Numbered from the stretch's first letter, positions 8,392-18,134 are shown. The stretch: 64,000 bases of DNA from Pseudomonas brassicacearum (GCF_003732265.1 NZ_MOBK01000013.1:124001-188000), one strand, 5' to 3'. Translations and numbers: made by a program. The notes: a model not told the origin generated them from the letters alone.

Positions 8392-10094
8392 TGGCCCGTC
8401 CCGTTCCGGCGATTGTCATTCTGGGCAACGGCAGCCTCGCAACGGCGCGCAAAATTCAGCAGGTTTATCCCGGCGCATTGATCCATGGCCTGGCTGAACG
8501 GGTTGAAGGCGCGGACCGTGTCTATCACGAGTTCGGCGCAACCTTGCGTGAGTTTTATCAACAGGACACGCCGATCATTGCCCTGTGTGCGGCCGGCATT
8601 GTCATTCGCACGCTGGCGCCGTTGTTGCTGGAAAAAGGCGCCGAACCGCCGGTGCTGGCCGTGGCCGAAGACGGCAGCGCCGTGGTGCCGCTGCTCGGCG
8701 GGCTGGGTGGCGTGAACGTCATGGCGCGAGAAATTGCGGCGGGGTTGGAGGTCGCTGCGGCGATTACCACCAGCGGTGAATTGCGCTTTGGCACTTGCCT
8801 GCTCAATCCACCCAGCGGTTACGCGCTCGGTGATCTGGAACTGGGTAAACGCTTCGTCTCGGATTTGCTCTCGGGCAAGAGCGTGCGCATCGAAGGCGCG
8901 GCGCCGTGGCTGGCGCAGGCGCAGTTGCCGGAAGATCCCCAGGCGCCATTGTCGATCCATGTCGGCAGTGCCGAACGCACGCCAGCGGCCAACGAATTGC
9001 TGATCTACCCGCGCAGCGTGCTGGTGGCGGTGAGCGCCGATGTGGCGGACCTGCCGACTGCGATTCGCGCAGCGCTGCATCAGGCCAACATCGCCGTGCA
9101 ATCGCTGGCGTGCCTGTTGGCCAGCGATCTGCACATGGCTAGCCCGGCCTTACGCGAAGCGGCGCTTGAGCTGGGCGTGCCGCTGCGGTTTGCGTCGGTC
9201 AACGGCGGCGTCAGCGAGCTGGCCCGCCACACCGTGCCGAACGCTACCGTTGTGTCGGCAGATACCGGCCTCGCCATCGCGGTAGCCAACGAGCCACTGG
9301 AGCTTGCACAGATCGGGCGTGCACGCGGTCGTCTGGCCGTGATTGGCCTGGGTCCTGGCGCTGCCGAACTGATGGTGCCGGCGGTCAAGGCCGAACTGGC
9401 GCGCGCCAATGACGTGCTGGGTTATGAAACCTACGTGCGCATGGCCGGGCCGTTTCGCGAAGATCAAGTGCTGCATTGCACCGACAACCGTGAGGAAATG
9501 CAGCGCGCTCGCCATGCGTTCGAACTGGCAGCCCAAGGGCGCTCGGTGGTGGTCGTATCGTCCGGCGATCCCGGCGTGTTCGCCATGGCGGCCGCGGTGC
9601 TCGAAGCGTTGCACGAATCGAGTGAGCCGACCTGGCACAGCGTTGATCTGGAGATCCTGCCGGGCGTTTCCGCTTCCCTGGCAACCGCCGCTCAGGCCGG
9701 TGCGCCACTGGGGCACGACTTCTGCGTGATGTCCCTGTCGGACAACCTCAAGCCTTGGGCAATCATCGAGAAACGCCTGGATTTGGCGTCTCAGGCTGAC
9801 CTGGCGCTGGCGTTCTACAACCCGATCTCGCGTTCGCGTCCCTGGCAATTGGGGCGGGCACTGGAGATTGTCGCGCAGCACCGCACCGCACAAACGCCCG
9901 TGGTACTGGGGCGGGACATTGGTCGCCCGGGCCAGACCTTGCGCGTCACTACGCTGGGGCAGTTGACCCCGGAGCAGGTGGACATGCGCACCATGGTGCT
10001 GATCGGCTCATCCACGACCTGTGTGTTCCCGCGTGCCGAGGGTGGCCAGTGGGTGTATACGCCTCGTTGGTACGGCGACAAGCCCTCTTCGTGA
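8391..10094 (+). CDS. cobJ: CbiG-CobJ fusion: cobalamin biosynthesis CbiG domain plus precorrin-3B C17-methyltransferase
   Basis: A 567-residue fusion. Residues 1 to about 310 are CbiG-like: an N-terminal part (CAAGIVIRTLAPLL, PLLGGLGGVN), then a CobE/CbiG C-terminal-like part (SLACLLASDLHMASPALREAALELGVPLRF, best read as two blocks). From about 318 (LAVIGLGPGAAELM) a CobJ/CbiH-type methylase follows, with VVSSGDPGVFAMAA and LPGVSASLATAAQAGAPLGHDF. CobJ contracts the ring and methylates C17. CbiG opens the lactone in the anaerobic route; its joining to CobJ beside CobG is the usual Pseudomonas arrangement as far as I know. It is the last gene of the plus-strand operon and is followed by a terminator. 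Confidence 0.92.
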   Translation: MARPVPAIVILGNGSLATARKIQQVYPGALIHGLAERVEGADRVYHEFGATLREFYQQDTPIIALCAAGIVIRTLAPLLLEKGAEPPVLAVAEDGSAVVPLLGGLGGVNVMAREIAAGLEVAAAITTSGELRFGTCLLNPPSGYALGDLELGKRFVSDLLSGKSVRIEGAAPWLAQAQLPEDPQAPLSIHVGSAERTPAANELLIYPRSVLVAVSADVADLPTAIRAALHQANIAVQSLACLLASDLHMASPALREAALELGVPLRFASVNGGVSELARHTVPNATVVSADTGLAIAVANEPLELAQIGRARGRLAVIGLGPGAAELMVPAVKAELARANDVLGYETYVRMAGPFREDQVLHCTDNREEMQRARHAFELAAQGRSVVVVSSGDPGVFAMAAAVLEALHESSEPTWHSVDLEILPGVSASLATAAQAGAPLGHDFCVMSLSDNLKPWAIIEKRLDLASQADLALAFYNPISRSRPWQLGRALEIVAQHRTAQTPVVLGRDIGRPGQTLRVTTLGQLTPEQVDMRTMVLIGSSTTCVFPRAEGGQWVYTPRWYGDKPSS

Positions 10095-10100
10095 GTGTCG

Positions 10101-10126
10101 GCGGCCTCTTTCTGAGGCCGCTTTTA
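10101..10126 (+). terminator. Intrinsic terminator of the cobGHIJ operon
   Basis: GCGGCCTC (10101-10108) pairs with GAGGCCGC (10114-10121) across a 5-base loop and is followed by TTTTA, only 6 bases after the cobJ stop codon. Confidence 0.88.
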
Positions 10127-10422
10127 TAACGGTCTGCCGTTAATGAACAGGAAGTCATTGCGGCAGGTCGTTCGATGTTTTGATGTAAGTCGATGTTTTG
10201 TTCAAGTGTAAGTGCACTGTCGAATTTGTTGGCGGTTGTTCTTTTTCTGGTCTTTTGCCTGTTGTTTTTTAATGTCTAAAGTTTCTGAATGTTTGGTTGG
10301 TCATTAATTGTTTGTTTTCTTCTTTGAAGCTGATAAATCGTTAGGTTAGTGTTGTTTTATAACTGGATGGGTTCTCCGTCCTGGTGGGTAACCCGCTTTT
10401 ATTTTTACAGGGAAGTATCTTT
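10127..10422. other. T-rich leader region upstream of the giant toxin gene
   Basis: About 300 bases without a gene. The composition changes sharply from the GC-rich cob operon to T-rich runs (TTTGTTGGCGGTTG, TTCTTTTTC, GTTGTTTTTTAATG). A ribosome-binding sequence CAGGGAAG stands just before the toxin ATG. No promoter pair with good spacing stands out. The drop in GC fits the edge of a transferred segment or a silenced promoter region. Confidence 0.5.
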
Positions 10423-13400
10423 ATGGGTGAACAAGCAGTTCGTCACGTACACGGCTACGTCAATTTTATTGATCTATTCAAACTGTCCGATCTTGAACAG
10501 GCGTTGCAGGAACATAAAGGTACAGATGAATACGACGCGGTATTTCGATATTACTTTGCTTGTATCACAGTGCTCGATTTTCCAAGAATGTTTGCGCCGC
10601 TGGGTTTGCTGCGCGAGGCCCTCGGGTCTTTCGTTGAGCCCAAGCGCCGGCGTCGACGCGCAGCAGGCGTGGAACAGCCCACTGCACAGCAGGGCGACGC
10701 AGCGCCGGGGCTGACTGAGATCCGCGACAGGGTCGAAGGCTTCCACTCGCGCTTGTCCAATAGCATTGAACAGCTGAGTACCGCCGCTACCGAAGTGCCG
10801 AAAAATCTCCACTTCGTCTGGCTGGGTGGTGGCTTGGGAAACATTCAGCGCGACTATATTAATGTCTGGCAAAAGGTGTTGGCCGGGCAGGGTTATACCG
10901 TAAAACTCTGGTACGACAGTGATGCATTACTGGCCTATGAAACCAACCGGATCATTGTCGAGGCCGCGAAGGCCGATGCGATGGTGAATGGCGGTCATGG
11001 CAGCGAATCGTATCTTGATCTTGTTGATAAGTATGAGGAGCGGGCCATTGTTCTCAAGCAACAAATGTTCGCACATATCAACAAGGCGGTAGCGCGCGGT
11101 ATTAATGCCGATGATGCGCGAATTGATCTTCTGGTTCGTGGATATGGCCAGAATGAAGCGAACTTGAAAGCCTTGCGGGACAAGAATAGCCAGAGTATTT
11201 CGTCAATGGGCGAGGGCGGTGTGGAACTCCGTGATATTGCAGCGAATGAAACACCGCTGCACATGCAGGCCATTTACCAACGGGAAATCAGTCTGCGAGG
11301 CAACTTTGCCGCAGCCTCCGATGTGGTGCGCATCGAGGCCTTGATGGCTGAAGGCGGAAGTTATGCGGATGTCGATAACCTGCCACCTCTTCTGGAGACG
11401 CTGGGCGGGGTGGACATCAGTCAATTCAGAAAGGATGCGTGCCTGGGCGTATTGCAGTTGTTGCTGGATCAGAACCCGGAATGGATGCCGGGTCGTGAGG
11501 CATCAAGAAGCAAGTACACAAGCTACTTTGAGCGCATCCCTGAAGAACATCGCCCGGCGCTGGAACGGTTCGCGAAAAGTCGTCCAGGGTTGAATAGCGT
11601 TTTTCGCGCGCCCGCAGAACGTCTCGTGCGGCCGGACGGACTGCGAGCGGTTGCCGAAGGGGGCAGCCTGAGTAATGCGTTTCTGATGGCGCATTCCGGA
11701 TCCGCGATGGTCAGCGCGGTGATCAATCGCTTCAATCTCAACTATGAAATCGTTGATGCCACGGCCCGCTTGGCTATGGAGAAGCAGGTCTCGGGCGATG
11801 TTGAGGTGGTAGGTCGTATCGCGCTGGAGGTCGTCGAAAAACAATTCGGTTCGTTGCAAGCGCTGCCAATGGATGTAGAGCTCGCCCTGTATTTTCTGGC
11901 AAAAGCTGCGACCTTCTACTACAGCGACGGTATTCGCCCGCAAAGCGAAGTGACCATCTATCTGACCGGGCCCGCTGCGATGCGCGATGCGCTCGCGGAT
12001 TACGCAAGCAGACATTTCACCCCTCGCGCAGCGGGCGCCTGGCGAACGGATGTGGCGATTGACCCCACCGCAACGGTGAACCGGGCCACCGAGGAGGAGT
12101 TGGACCACTCCTGGAAAGAAAATGAAAGTGACACCGAGGCGTGGTTCAAGAACGAAAAGCAACGGTGGGAAACCGGGCAATTCAAGGCGCGTTACCTGGG
12201 TAAAGTGGATCAGTTGCTAAGGGGGCAGACGGTTCATTTCGACCAAGGCTGGCCAGTCATTGAAGGTCGACATGTGTTGTCGACTGAACTGCTGCAATCC
12301 CTGGCGGAACAGCTTGGCGAACCGTTTTTGCGTGCGATGAGTCAGCGGACCAGCGGTGAGGTGACTTTCGACAAACCATTGCAGCTGAGTTTTGACGAGC
12401 GTCAATCCATCCTTGCGCAGGAGATCGCGCCACCGCCGTTGCTGGTCGGTGAGTCGGCCTCCGCAGAGTTGGCTTTGGATGAATTGCTTCATCGAATTGG
12501 CCGAGGGATGTTGCAGGTTGAGCAACTTGATCCGCGACAGCGGCTGCTGATCGGTTCATTGCTGGGCGCGCGGGCCATGGATCAACGCAACTTTGATCAC
12601 GTCCGCGCGCGGCTGGAGAACCTCGCTAACAATGTGTCTGAATTGGGCGTGTCACACCGTTACGGGGCCATTGAGCGGGAGCTGTTCAAAGAAAATCATC
12701 CGGCGTTCGTTAACGGTTTGGCCAGTGCCTCGACACCGTCAGTGGCGTTGTCCGAGACCAGCATTGAACTGAAGAAGCAGGCACTGGAGCAGTCGCTGAC
12801 CTTGCTGCAATGGGGACGCCAGGTCGCCCGGATTCAGCAAGTCGCCAAACTCGAATTCCGTGACCGCATCAGCGAGCGCATGACCGATGTGCTGGAAAGC
12901 TTCGATCAAGGCACCTTCAAACTGGTGCCACAGGACTTGTTGCTCCAGGGCGTCGGTGACCGGATCGCCGGGCGTTGCTATCCGTTGGCATTGGCCATGG
13001 CGGCGGCGATCAGCAAGGGGAGCGAAGCGGGCAACCTCCTTCGCGAGCGGTTTTACCTGGCGGTCATTGAACCCGGTACCCGCGATTCGAATGCATTCGT
13101 GAGCGTTATCGAAGAACTTCGTGACGTCGATATCCATGACCTCGGCGGGCTGGTAGTGCGCTCCGATCTGGCACAGGTGATTGCGACGCTTGAAGCGAAA
13201 GCCGGCAGCAGCACGTTGATGCTCAACTCGGATAACCACTCGATGCTGCTGGCCAAAAGTGTTGTGGACGAGCGCAGTACTTATCATTTCTACGATCCGA
13301 ACTTTGGTGTTTTCGAGTTCAATACCGCGCAAGCGCTCAGTGCCGCATTGACCCATTTTTTTGTTAGCCAAGAGATGGCCGGGCCTTACGCCGCTTACGG

Positions 13401-16400
13401 GGAGCCCGGTCGTCCAGCCTTTGATTTGATCGAGCTCGACGCTGACCGCCTTAATGCAACGGTGTTGTCGTCGGGTGTCCCGGTGTCGAGTCTTTCCGAT
13501 TCGGGCAGCCTGCCAGAACAGGCGCCGCGGGTAAGACAGCGGCTGGCGAGCGCGCGAGGGCAGTCGCTGGTCACCCATGGGGTACTGGGCAGTTCGTTGC
13601 TGGAACTGGACGCCCACTGGTGGGGTGGTCAGATCGCCCAGGCGACCCGCCAGTTGCAGGCGCAGCACGGGCTGTCGTCGAGCGCTGTGGCGTTGTTCGA
13701 GACGCTGGAGATCACCCCCGCAGGCGAGTACAAAATCAGTCTGGTCGATGCTGATCCGGCGCAGACCATTGTGCGTCTCACCACCGATGATCCGCGATTC
13801 CTGAGAATCAAGAACTACCTCTCGCAAACCTTCCGTACGCTGGCGGCGCAACCGCATGAATCGGCGAGCGTGTCTGACCCCACGGAGGCGGGCAGTGTCC
13901 ATACCCTCAATGCCGGTTTCACCGTGCAAGCCTTGATGAACGCGCTGCGCCATCACGAGGGCGCGGCCAGCGGGGGTGACAAGGCGCTGACCACGGCCAT
14001 TCGTTTGCATGCCTATGTCAATTACGCCCAATTGGTCCACGGCAACGTGGTGGATGTGGTTGGCGTTGTGACGCTTGTGCGTCAGGCACTGGACGATGAA
14101 AAACTGATCGCCCGCACCAGCGCGCCGTTGGTGCAAAAGGCGTTGGGGCATGTGGCCAATGAAGGCGTCGGCACGGTGTTGGGGATGGTGAATGTCGGGT
14201 TTGATATTTACCAGTTAAGCCGTGCCACCAATGACATTGAGAAGGCGCAGTTCGGCACACAGCTGGCGTTCGACTCCGCGAGCGCCGTGTTGGGCGCCGC
14301 CGGACTGGGTGCGGCATTGGCCGGGGCGGGTACGGTGGCGGCGGTGCTGGGCGGTGCCGGAGTGATTCTGGGGGGGCTGGCGGTAGGCGTCGCTGCGCTG
14401 GCCGAAGGGTTTGCCACCATTGCCGAGGAAGCCAAGGAAGTCGCCCGGTTTTTTGAGGGGCTGGAAAAGGCTTATCGAGAGGGCGGCTATCATCTGGACA
14501 AGGCCTCGAATGCCTGGATTGCGCACCCCTTGCCGGTATTTGCCGAGCTCGATTTGCGCGCATCCTGCGTCCGTTTCGACAGCCCCAGGCTGTTCCCGCT
14601 GCGGGACCATTTCGGGGTTCCCGATTTCGATGTGAATTACGACCGCGCCACCGACATTCGCGTGGGCCTCGGGTTGCCCGACTCCGCGCCTTTCGCGCCG
14701 CAGCCCGGGCAGGCGATCGTTTTGCCTGGCACACCCAAAACCTGGTACGGCTATGAGTACACGTTGCTGCCGTTTGTCACGTTTCGTCATGCTGGCGGCT
14801 TCGATACGGCCCGTCGGCTGGAGAAAAAGAATGAACAGGGACAATGGCAGTTTCTGTTTTCGTTCTACTCGTTTCCCGGCGAGTACGTGGTCAGCCGGCT
14901 GAACCCGGTCTACAAGCCCACGGTGTTCAACGTGCGTCTCGACAACATCGAACGTTCGCTGGTGGTGCCAGCCCTGCCAAAAGCGTGGCATGGACTGGTT
15001 TCCTACCGGATCGAAGGCGCCGGCGCCCAATGTTCTGTACTGCTCAATCCCGGGGTGAGCCTTGTACTCGACGCACCCGGTCACACGGCCATGCGCTGGG
15101 TACTGCAGGCTCCCTGGTTGACGGAGGCAGACATCCGGATAGCCGCTGCGGGCAGGCTCGTTTCGGATACGCTGGGTGTGAAGTTCAGTGGCGCCGGCGT
15201 TCACGATGTGTTGCTCAAACTGGCGGGCAACACAATCATGCGCGTTGATCTTGTTGCCCTGAAGTTGGAGGTGGTCGAGGCAGAGGCCGATCCGGCGCTC
15301 GGGGAACAAGCGCTGCTGGATCACTTCAAGTCATTGGCCCGCGAACATCGACTGGCCATGCCTTACACGTCCGTTCACAACTTCGTGGTGCCGTTCGAAA
15401 AACCGGACGAACCGAGAACGGTGGCTGCGTATTACGACTCGGCGCAGGATCGCTTTCTGTATATCCGCGACCCGAATGTCCTGCTGGCCGATGAAGCTGT
15501 GCTGGGCGCAGTGGTCGAGGGCTCGGCCTATTTCTATCACCCCGCGAGTTTCGATGTCTGGCAGGTCGACGCGATCACCGGCACGCTGGTTCAGCGCTAC
15601 CGTTTGCTAGTCAGGGATGGCTTGACCATTGCCCGCTGTGAGGCCGTGGCCAACGGCGGTATTCAGATTGTGCAGCAGTCCGTTCCCAAGGACGGCCAGC
15701 GCGATGAACTGACTTTCCTGATCCATGGGCAAGCCGTGTTGCTCGGCTCGATCACCCTTGGTCAGGATCCAGCACTGCAGGCGGTTTTAGAGGCTGACAC
15801 CCTGACGGACTGGAAACAGGTACTGGGCAATTATTTGGTGCCGCCAGCGTCCATCGATACCGTGGACTGGCGTCCCGGTGCGCTGGTTTCGATCTGTTGG
15901 CAGCGCGAAGACAAATCCCGTGATCTGGTCTGGGTCCGCGATGTTGACGGGTTGATCATCCGTGCACCCGCCCGGCGTCACCATGTGCGGGGCTGGAAGG
16001 ATTCCATCAAGGCCTTGAATACCCTTTTGCTTATTGCTGCTGACGGTGCCGAGGGCGAGGTGTTCGTGACCTACGACAAGGAGATTCAACGCCTCGTGCG
16101 CCAGCAAAGGTCGATGGTCGAGGGGCGCGTGCAATGGTCTTCCACAGAAATTGCCCCCACAGGGCTGAAAAATGTTGTCGCCGTTGAGCAGGGGCATCTC
16201 GCCCTGACCGACGCGGGCCTGTTTTTCAATATGACGCCAGAAGGCTATCTGCGCTTGGGCGGATTGAGCGAAACCTGGTTCAAGGATCGAGCCCGGTGGT
16301 GGTCCGAACTGGCGGCGGTGTCGACGCGGTATCCGGTGTCGAGTTTCGCACTCCTTGGGTTGAGCAACTTTACGGGGGACGCCGGTGTGTGCGCCTGGTA

Positions 16401-17523
16401 CCTGGAGGATCGACTGTTGCTCGCAGACCTTGGTCATGGCAAAGAAGTGCGGTTGCTGAGTATTGTTCCGGACAATCAGGCCGCTTGGTTGTTCGATCTT
16501 TCAACGGGCAAGATTTTCAGCCAGCGCTTTATCGAAACGACACACTTGGACGCTGCATTTGGCCAGGGAACCCGGCTTTTGCACGCTGAGGCATTGCCCG
16601 CTCCGATGCAGGAATGGGCGCCCTGGCTCTTTACCGACGTGAAAGTGGAGGGGGCGGGCCTGAAGGCAACAACGCTTGATGGCATGGAGGTGGATTTACA
16701 GCACAACGAACCGGTCCGGATTACGGGTGTGGACAGCCGCTGGGTTGCAGCACTGGAAGGGCCATTGAGTGAGGGGCTGGCAGCGCTGGCGAACGAATAT
16801 CGCTGCGCCGATTTCCTGTCCGTCAAAGACCCCGACAGCCTTCAATGGTATGTGGTCCGCAGCGGACGATTGATCCGGATTCCGAAGGCCGCCGTTACTG
16901 CGCACTACACGCTGGTGGGCACCCGGGATCAAACCAGTGTGATGCTGCACGAACGCGAAGATGGTTTGTTGCACACCTATCCGCAAAAGAGCACGGTCGG
17001 GCCGCTCGACTATGTCCAGCGTAACGCCGAAGTGCTGGTGGTCGAGGGGCCGAAAACGGCCCATGACCTTCTGCCGTTGATTGCCGATGATGTCAGCATC
17101 CTGGTGCTCAAAATGGGTCAGGGGACTACGACAAGCCGACTGACCCGAGCGGCCTGGTTGAAACTTGACTCGGTCATCGTCGATTGTCGTTATTCGCTTG
17201 AGCGGCCACCCTCGATTCCGGGAAAACTGATTCTGGACCCTTCAATCATGGATCAGTTATGGGTAAGCCTGGTCGATGAACACTTGGTGATGAACGGCCT
17301 GGACAGCGGGCACAGCCTGATTTTTCGCGGTGTTTACTCCGCGGATGTGGCGTTGCGAGGTGACGTGTTCCTTTCGCTCAATGGCTATCGGTCACGTGCG
17401 GTTTCGGAAATAGTGACCGAGTTACTGAGGTTAAAAGGCGTTGCCGGCAGCGCCACGTTAACGGAGCTGATGTCGAGTTCTCAGGTCGAGGTGGTCGCCG
17501 AACCGGCAAATTCCTGGGCGTAG
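10423..17523 (+). CDS. Giant TcdA/TcdB- and lymphostatin-like toxin: GT44 glycosyltransferase, RC(Y) cysteine autoprotease, pore-forming region
   Basis: A 2366-residue protein without signal peptide. Residues 1-115 are helical, with KRRRRR at 74-79. Residues about 125-570 are a GT44 glycosyltransferase: HFVWLGG with W133, ASDVVRIEAL with D300 and R303, and the DXD motif YADVD (D316, D318). The D-R-D-D spacing equals TcdB D270/R273/D286/D288. Residues about 840-970 form a clan-CA-like cysteine protease: GRCYP (C852), DNHSM (H939), YDPNFG (D958), matching the RC(D/Y) autoprotease of MCF/C58-type toxin regions. Residues about 1180-1520 resemble the TcdA/TcdB pore region, with a long hydrophobic stretch at about 1277-1333. 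The last 850 residues are unrecognised and have no CROP repeats. Inference: it enters host cells, cleaves itself, and modifies a host GTPase with a sugar. The ATG at 10423 follows CAGGGAAG; an in-frame start 13 codons earlier lacks that. Confidence 0.85.
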   Translation: MGEQAVRHVHGYVNFIDLFKLSDLEQALQEHKGTDEYDAVFRYYFACITVLDFPRMFAPLGLLREALGSFVEPKRRRRRAAGVEQPTAQQGDAAPGLTEIRDRVEGFHSRLSNSIEQLSTAATEVPKNLHFVWLGGGLGNIQRDYINVWQKVLAGQGYTVKLWYDSDALLAYETNRIIVEAAKADAMVNGGHGSESYLDLVDKYEERAIVLKQQMFAHINKAVARGINADDARIDLLVRGYGQNEANLKALRDKNSQSISSMGEGGVELRDIAANETPLHMQAIYQREISLRGNFAAASDVVRIEALMAEGGSYADVDNLPPLLETLGGVDISQFRKDACLGVLQLLLDQNPEWMPGREASRSKYTSYFERIPEEHRPALERFAKSRPGLNSVFRAPAERLVRPDGLRAVAEGGSLSNAFLMAHSGSAMVSAVINRFNLNYEIVDATARLAMEKQVSGDVEVVGRIALEVVEKQFGSLQALPMDVELALYFLAKAATFYYSDGIRPQSEVTIYLTGPAAMRDALADYASRHFTPRAAGAWRTDVAIDPTATVNRATEEELDHSWKENESDTEAWFKNEKQRWETGQFKARYLGKVDQLLRGQTVHFDQGWPVIEGRHVLSTELLQSLAEQLGEPFLRAMSQRTSGEVTFDKPLQLSFDERQSILAQEIAPPPLLVGESASAELALDELLHRIGRGMLQVEQLDPRQRLLIGSLLGARAMDQRNFDHVRARLENLANNVSELGVSHRYGAIERELFKENHPAFVNGLASASTPSVALSETSIELKKQALEQSLTLLQWGRQVARIQQVAKLEFRDRISERMTDVLESFDQGTFKLVPQDLLLQGVGDRIAGRCYPLALAMAAAISKGSEAGNLLRERFYLAVIEPGTRDSNAFVSVIEELRDVDIHDLGGLVVRSDLAQVIATLEAKAGSSTLMLNSDNHSMLLAKSVVDERSTYHFYDPNFGVFEFNTAQALSAALTHFFVSQEMAGPYAAYGEPGRPAFDLIELDADRLNATVLSSGVPVSSLSDSGSLPEQAPRVRQRLASARGQSLVTHGVLGSSLLELDAHWWGGQIAQATRQLQAQHGLSSSAVALFETLEITPAGEYKISLVDADPAQTIVRLTTDDPRFLRIKNYLSQTFRTLAAQPHESASVSDPTEAGSVHTLNAGFTVQALMNALRHHEGAASGGDKALTTAIRLHAYVNYAQLVHGNVVDVVGVVTLVRQALDDEKLIARTSAPLVQKALGHVANEGVGTVLGMVNVGFDIYQLSRATNDIEKAQFGTQLAFDSASAVLGAAGLGAALAGAGTVAAVLGGAGVILGGLAVGVAALAEGFATIAEEAKEVARFFEGLEKAYREGGYHLDKASNAWIAHPLPVFAELDLRASCVRFDSPRLFPLRDHFGVPDFDVNYDRATDIRVGLGLPDSAPFAPQPGQAIVLPGTPKTWYGYEYTLLPFVTFRHAGGFDTARRLEKKNEQGQWQFLFSFYSFPGEYVVSRLNPVYKPTVFNVRLDNIERSLVVPALPKAWHGLVSYRIEGAGAQCSVLLNPGVSLVLDAPGHTAMRWVLQAPWLTEADIRIAAAGRLVSDTLGVKFSGAGVHDVLLKLAGNTIMRVDLVALKLEVVEAEADPALGEQALLDHFKSLAREHRLAMPYTSVHNFVVPFEKPDEPRTVAAYYDSAQDRFLYIRDPNVLLADEAVLGAVVEGSAYFYHPASFDVWQVDAITGTLVQRYRLLVRDGLTIARCEAVANGGIQIVQQSVPKDGQRDELTFLIHGQAVLLGSITLGQDPALQAVLEADTLTDWKQVLGNYLVPPASIDTVDWRPGALVSICWQREDKSRDLVWVRDVDGLIIRAPARRHHVRGWKDSIKALNTLLLIAADGAEGEVFVTYDKEIQRLVRQQRSMVEGRVQWSSTEIAPTGLKNVVAVEQGHLALTDAGLFFNMTPEGYLRLGGLSETWFKDRARWWSELAAVSTRYPVSSFALLGLSNFTGDAGVCAWYLEDRLLLADLGHGKEVRLLSIVPDNQAAWLFDLSTGKIFSQRFIETTHLDAAFGQGTRLLHAEALPAPMQEWAPWLFTDVKVEGAGLKATTLDGMEVDLQHNEPVRITGVDSRWVAALEGPLSEGLAALANEYRCADFLSVKDPDSLQWYVVRSGRLIRIPKAAVTAHYTLVGTRDQTSVMLHEREDGLLHTYPQKSTVGPLDYVQRNAEVLVVEGPKTAHDLLPLIADDVSILVLKMGQGTTTSRLTRAAWLKLDSVIVDCRYSLERPPSIPGKLILDPSIMDQLWVSLVDEHLVMNGLDSGHSLIFRGVYSADVALRGDVFLSLNGYRSRAVSEIVTELLRLKGVAGSATLTELMSSSQVEVVAEPANSWA

Positions 17524-17537
17524 CGTTCCCGGACTGA

Positions 17538-18134
17538 TTACGGCACCAGATAACCTTTCACACCCGTGAAGATAATCTGTGCCGCCAGCGCGCACACAAA
17601 CAATCCCATCAATCGGCTGACAATCTGCAAGCCCTGGTCTCCGAGAATGCGTTCGATGCGGTTGGACAAATAAAGGACCACGCCGACCGTAAAGCTGGCC
17701 AGGGCAATGCTGAGAATGGCCGTGAGTTTGTCGTCCCAGTGCGGCTGGCTCACGCCCATCACCAACAAGGCACCGATGGTGCCGGGGCCGACCGTCAATG
17801 GAATTGTCAGCGGGACGATCGTCACGTCCTGTTGCACATTGTCGGTCTGCACCGCCGACTTGCCCTGGGCCATGCCGAGTGCCGAGATAAACAGCACGCT
17901 GCCGGCACCGATGCGGAACGCATCCACGGTAATGCCGAAGACACTGAAAATTACCCGTCCGAACAAGTACAGCAAGACGCTGGACACGAGCGTGGCGGTG
18001 GCCACTTTCCAGGCCAGCCGACGCTGTTCCTTGCGTGAATAACCGCGGGTCAGGCTGATGAAGCAGGACAACACGAAGAATGGGCTGTAGAGCACCAGCA
18101 TCTTCAGGTAAACGCTGAATAACACGTGGAGCAT
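17538..18134 (-). CDS. MarC family integral membrane protein
   Basis: A 198-residue protein with six predicted membrane segments and the MarC/UPF0056 signatures: PFFVLSCFISLTRG near the N-terminus, and IVPLTIPLTVGPGTIGALLV in the middle. The molecular role of MarC proteins is unclear despite the name; they are not established antibiotic exporters. Its stop lies 14 bases from the toxin stop (convergent), and it is divergent from the small gene at 18293. It may be a core gene flanked by accessory genes. Confidence 0.88.
   Translation of the reverse strand: MLHVLFSVYLKMLVLYSPFFVLSCFISLTRGYSRKEQRRLAWKVATATLVSSVLLYLFGRVIFSVFGITVDAFRIGAGSVLFISALGMAQGKSAVQTDNVQQDVTIVPLTIPLTVGPGTIGALLVMGVSQPHWDDKLTAILSIALASFTVGVVLYLSNRIERILGDQGLQIVSRLMGLFVCALAAQIIFTGVKGYLVP

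Noticed and set aside
13000..13320. C80-type inositol-phosphate-dependent protease in the giant toxin
   Set aside because: The order here is Cys first, then His, then Asp, with an Arg-Cys-Tyr motif; in the C80 domain the His precedes the Cys.
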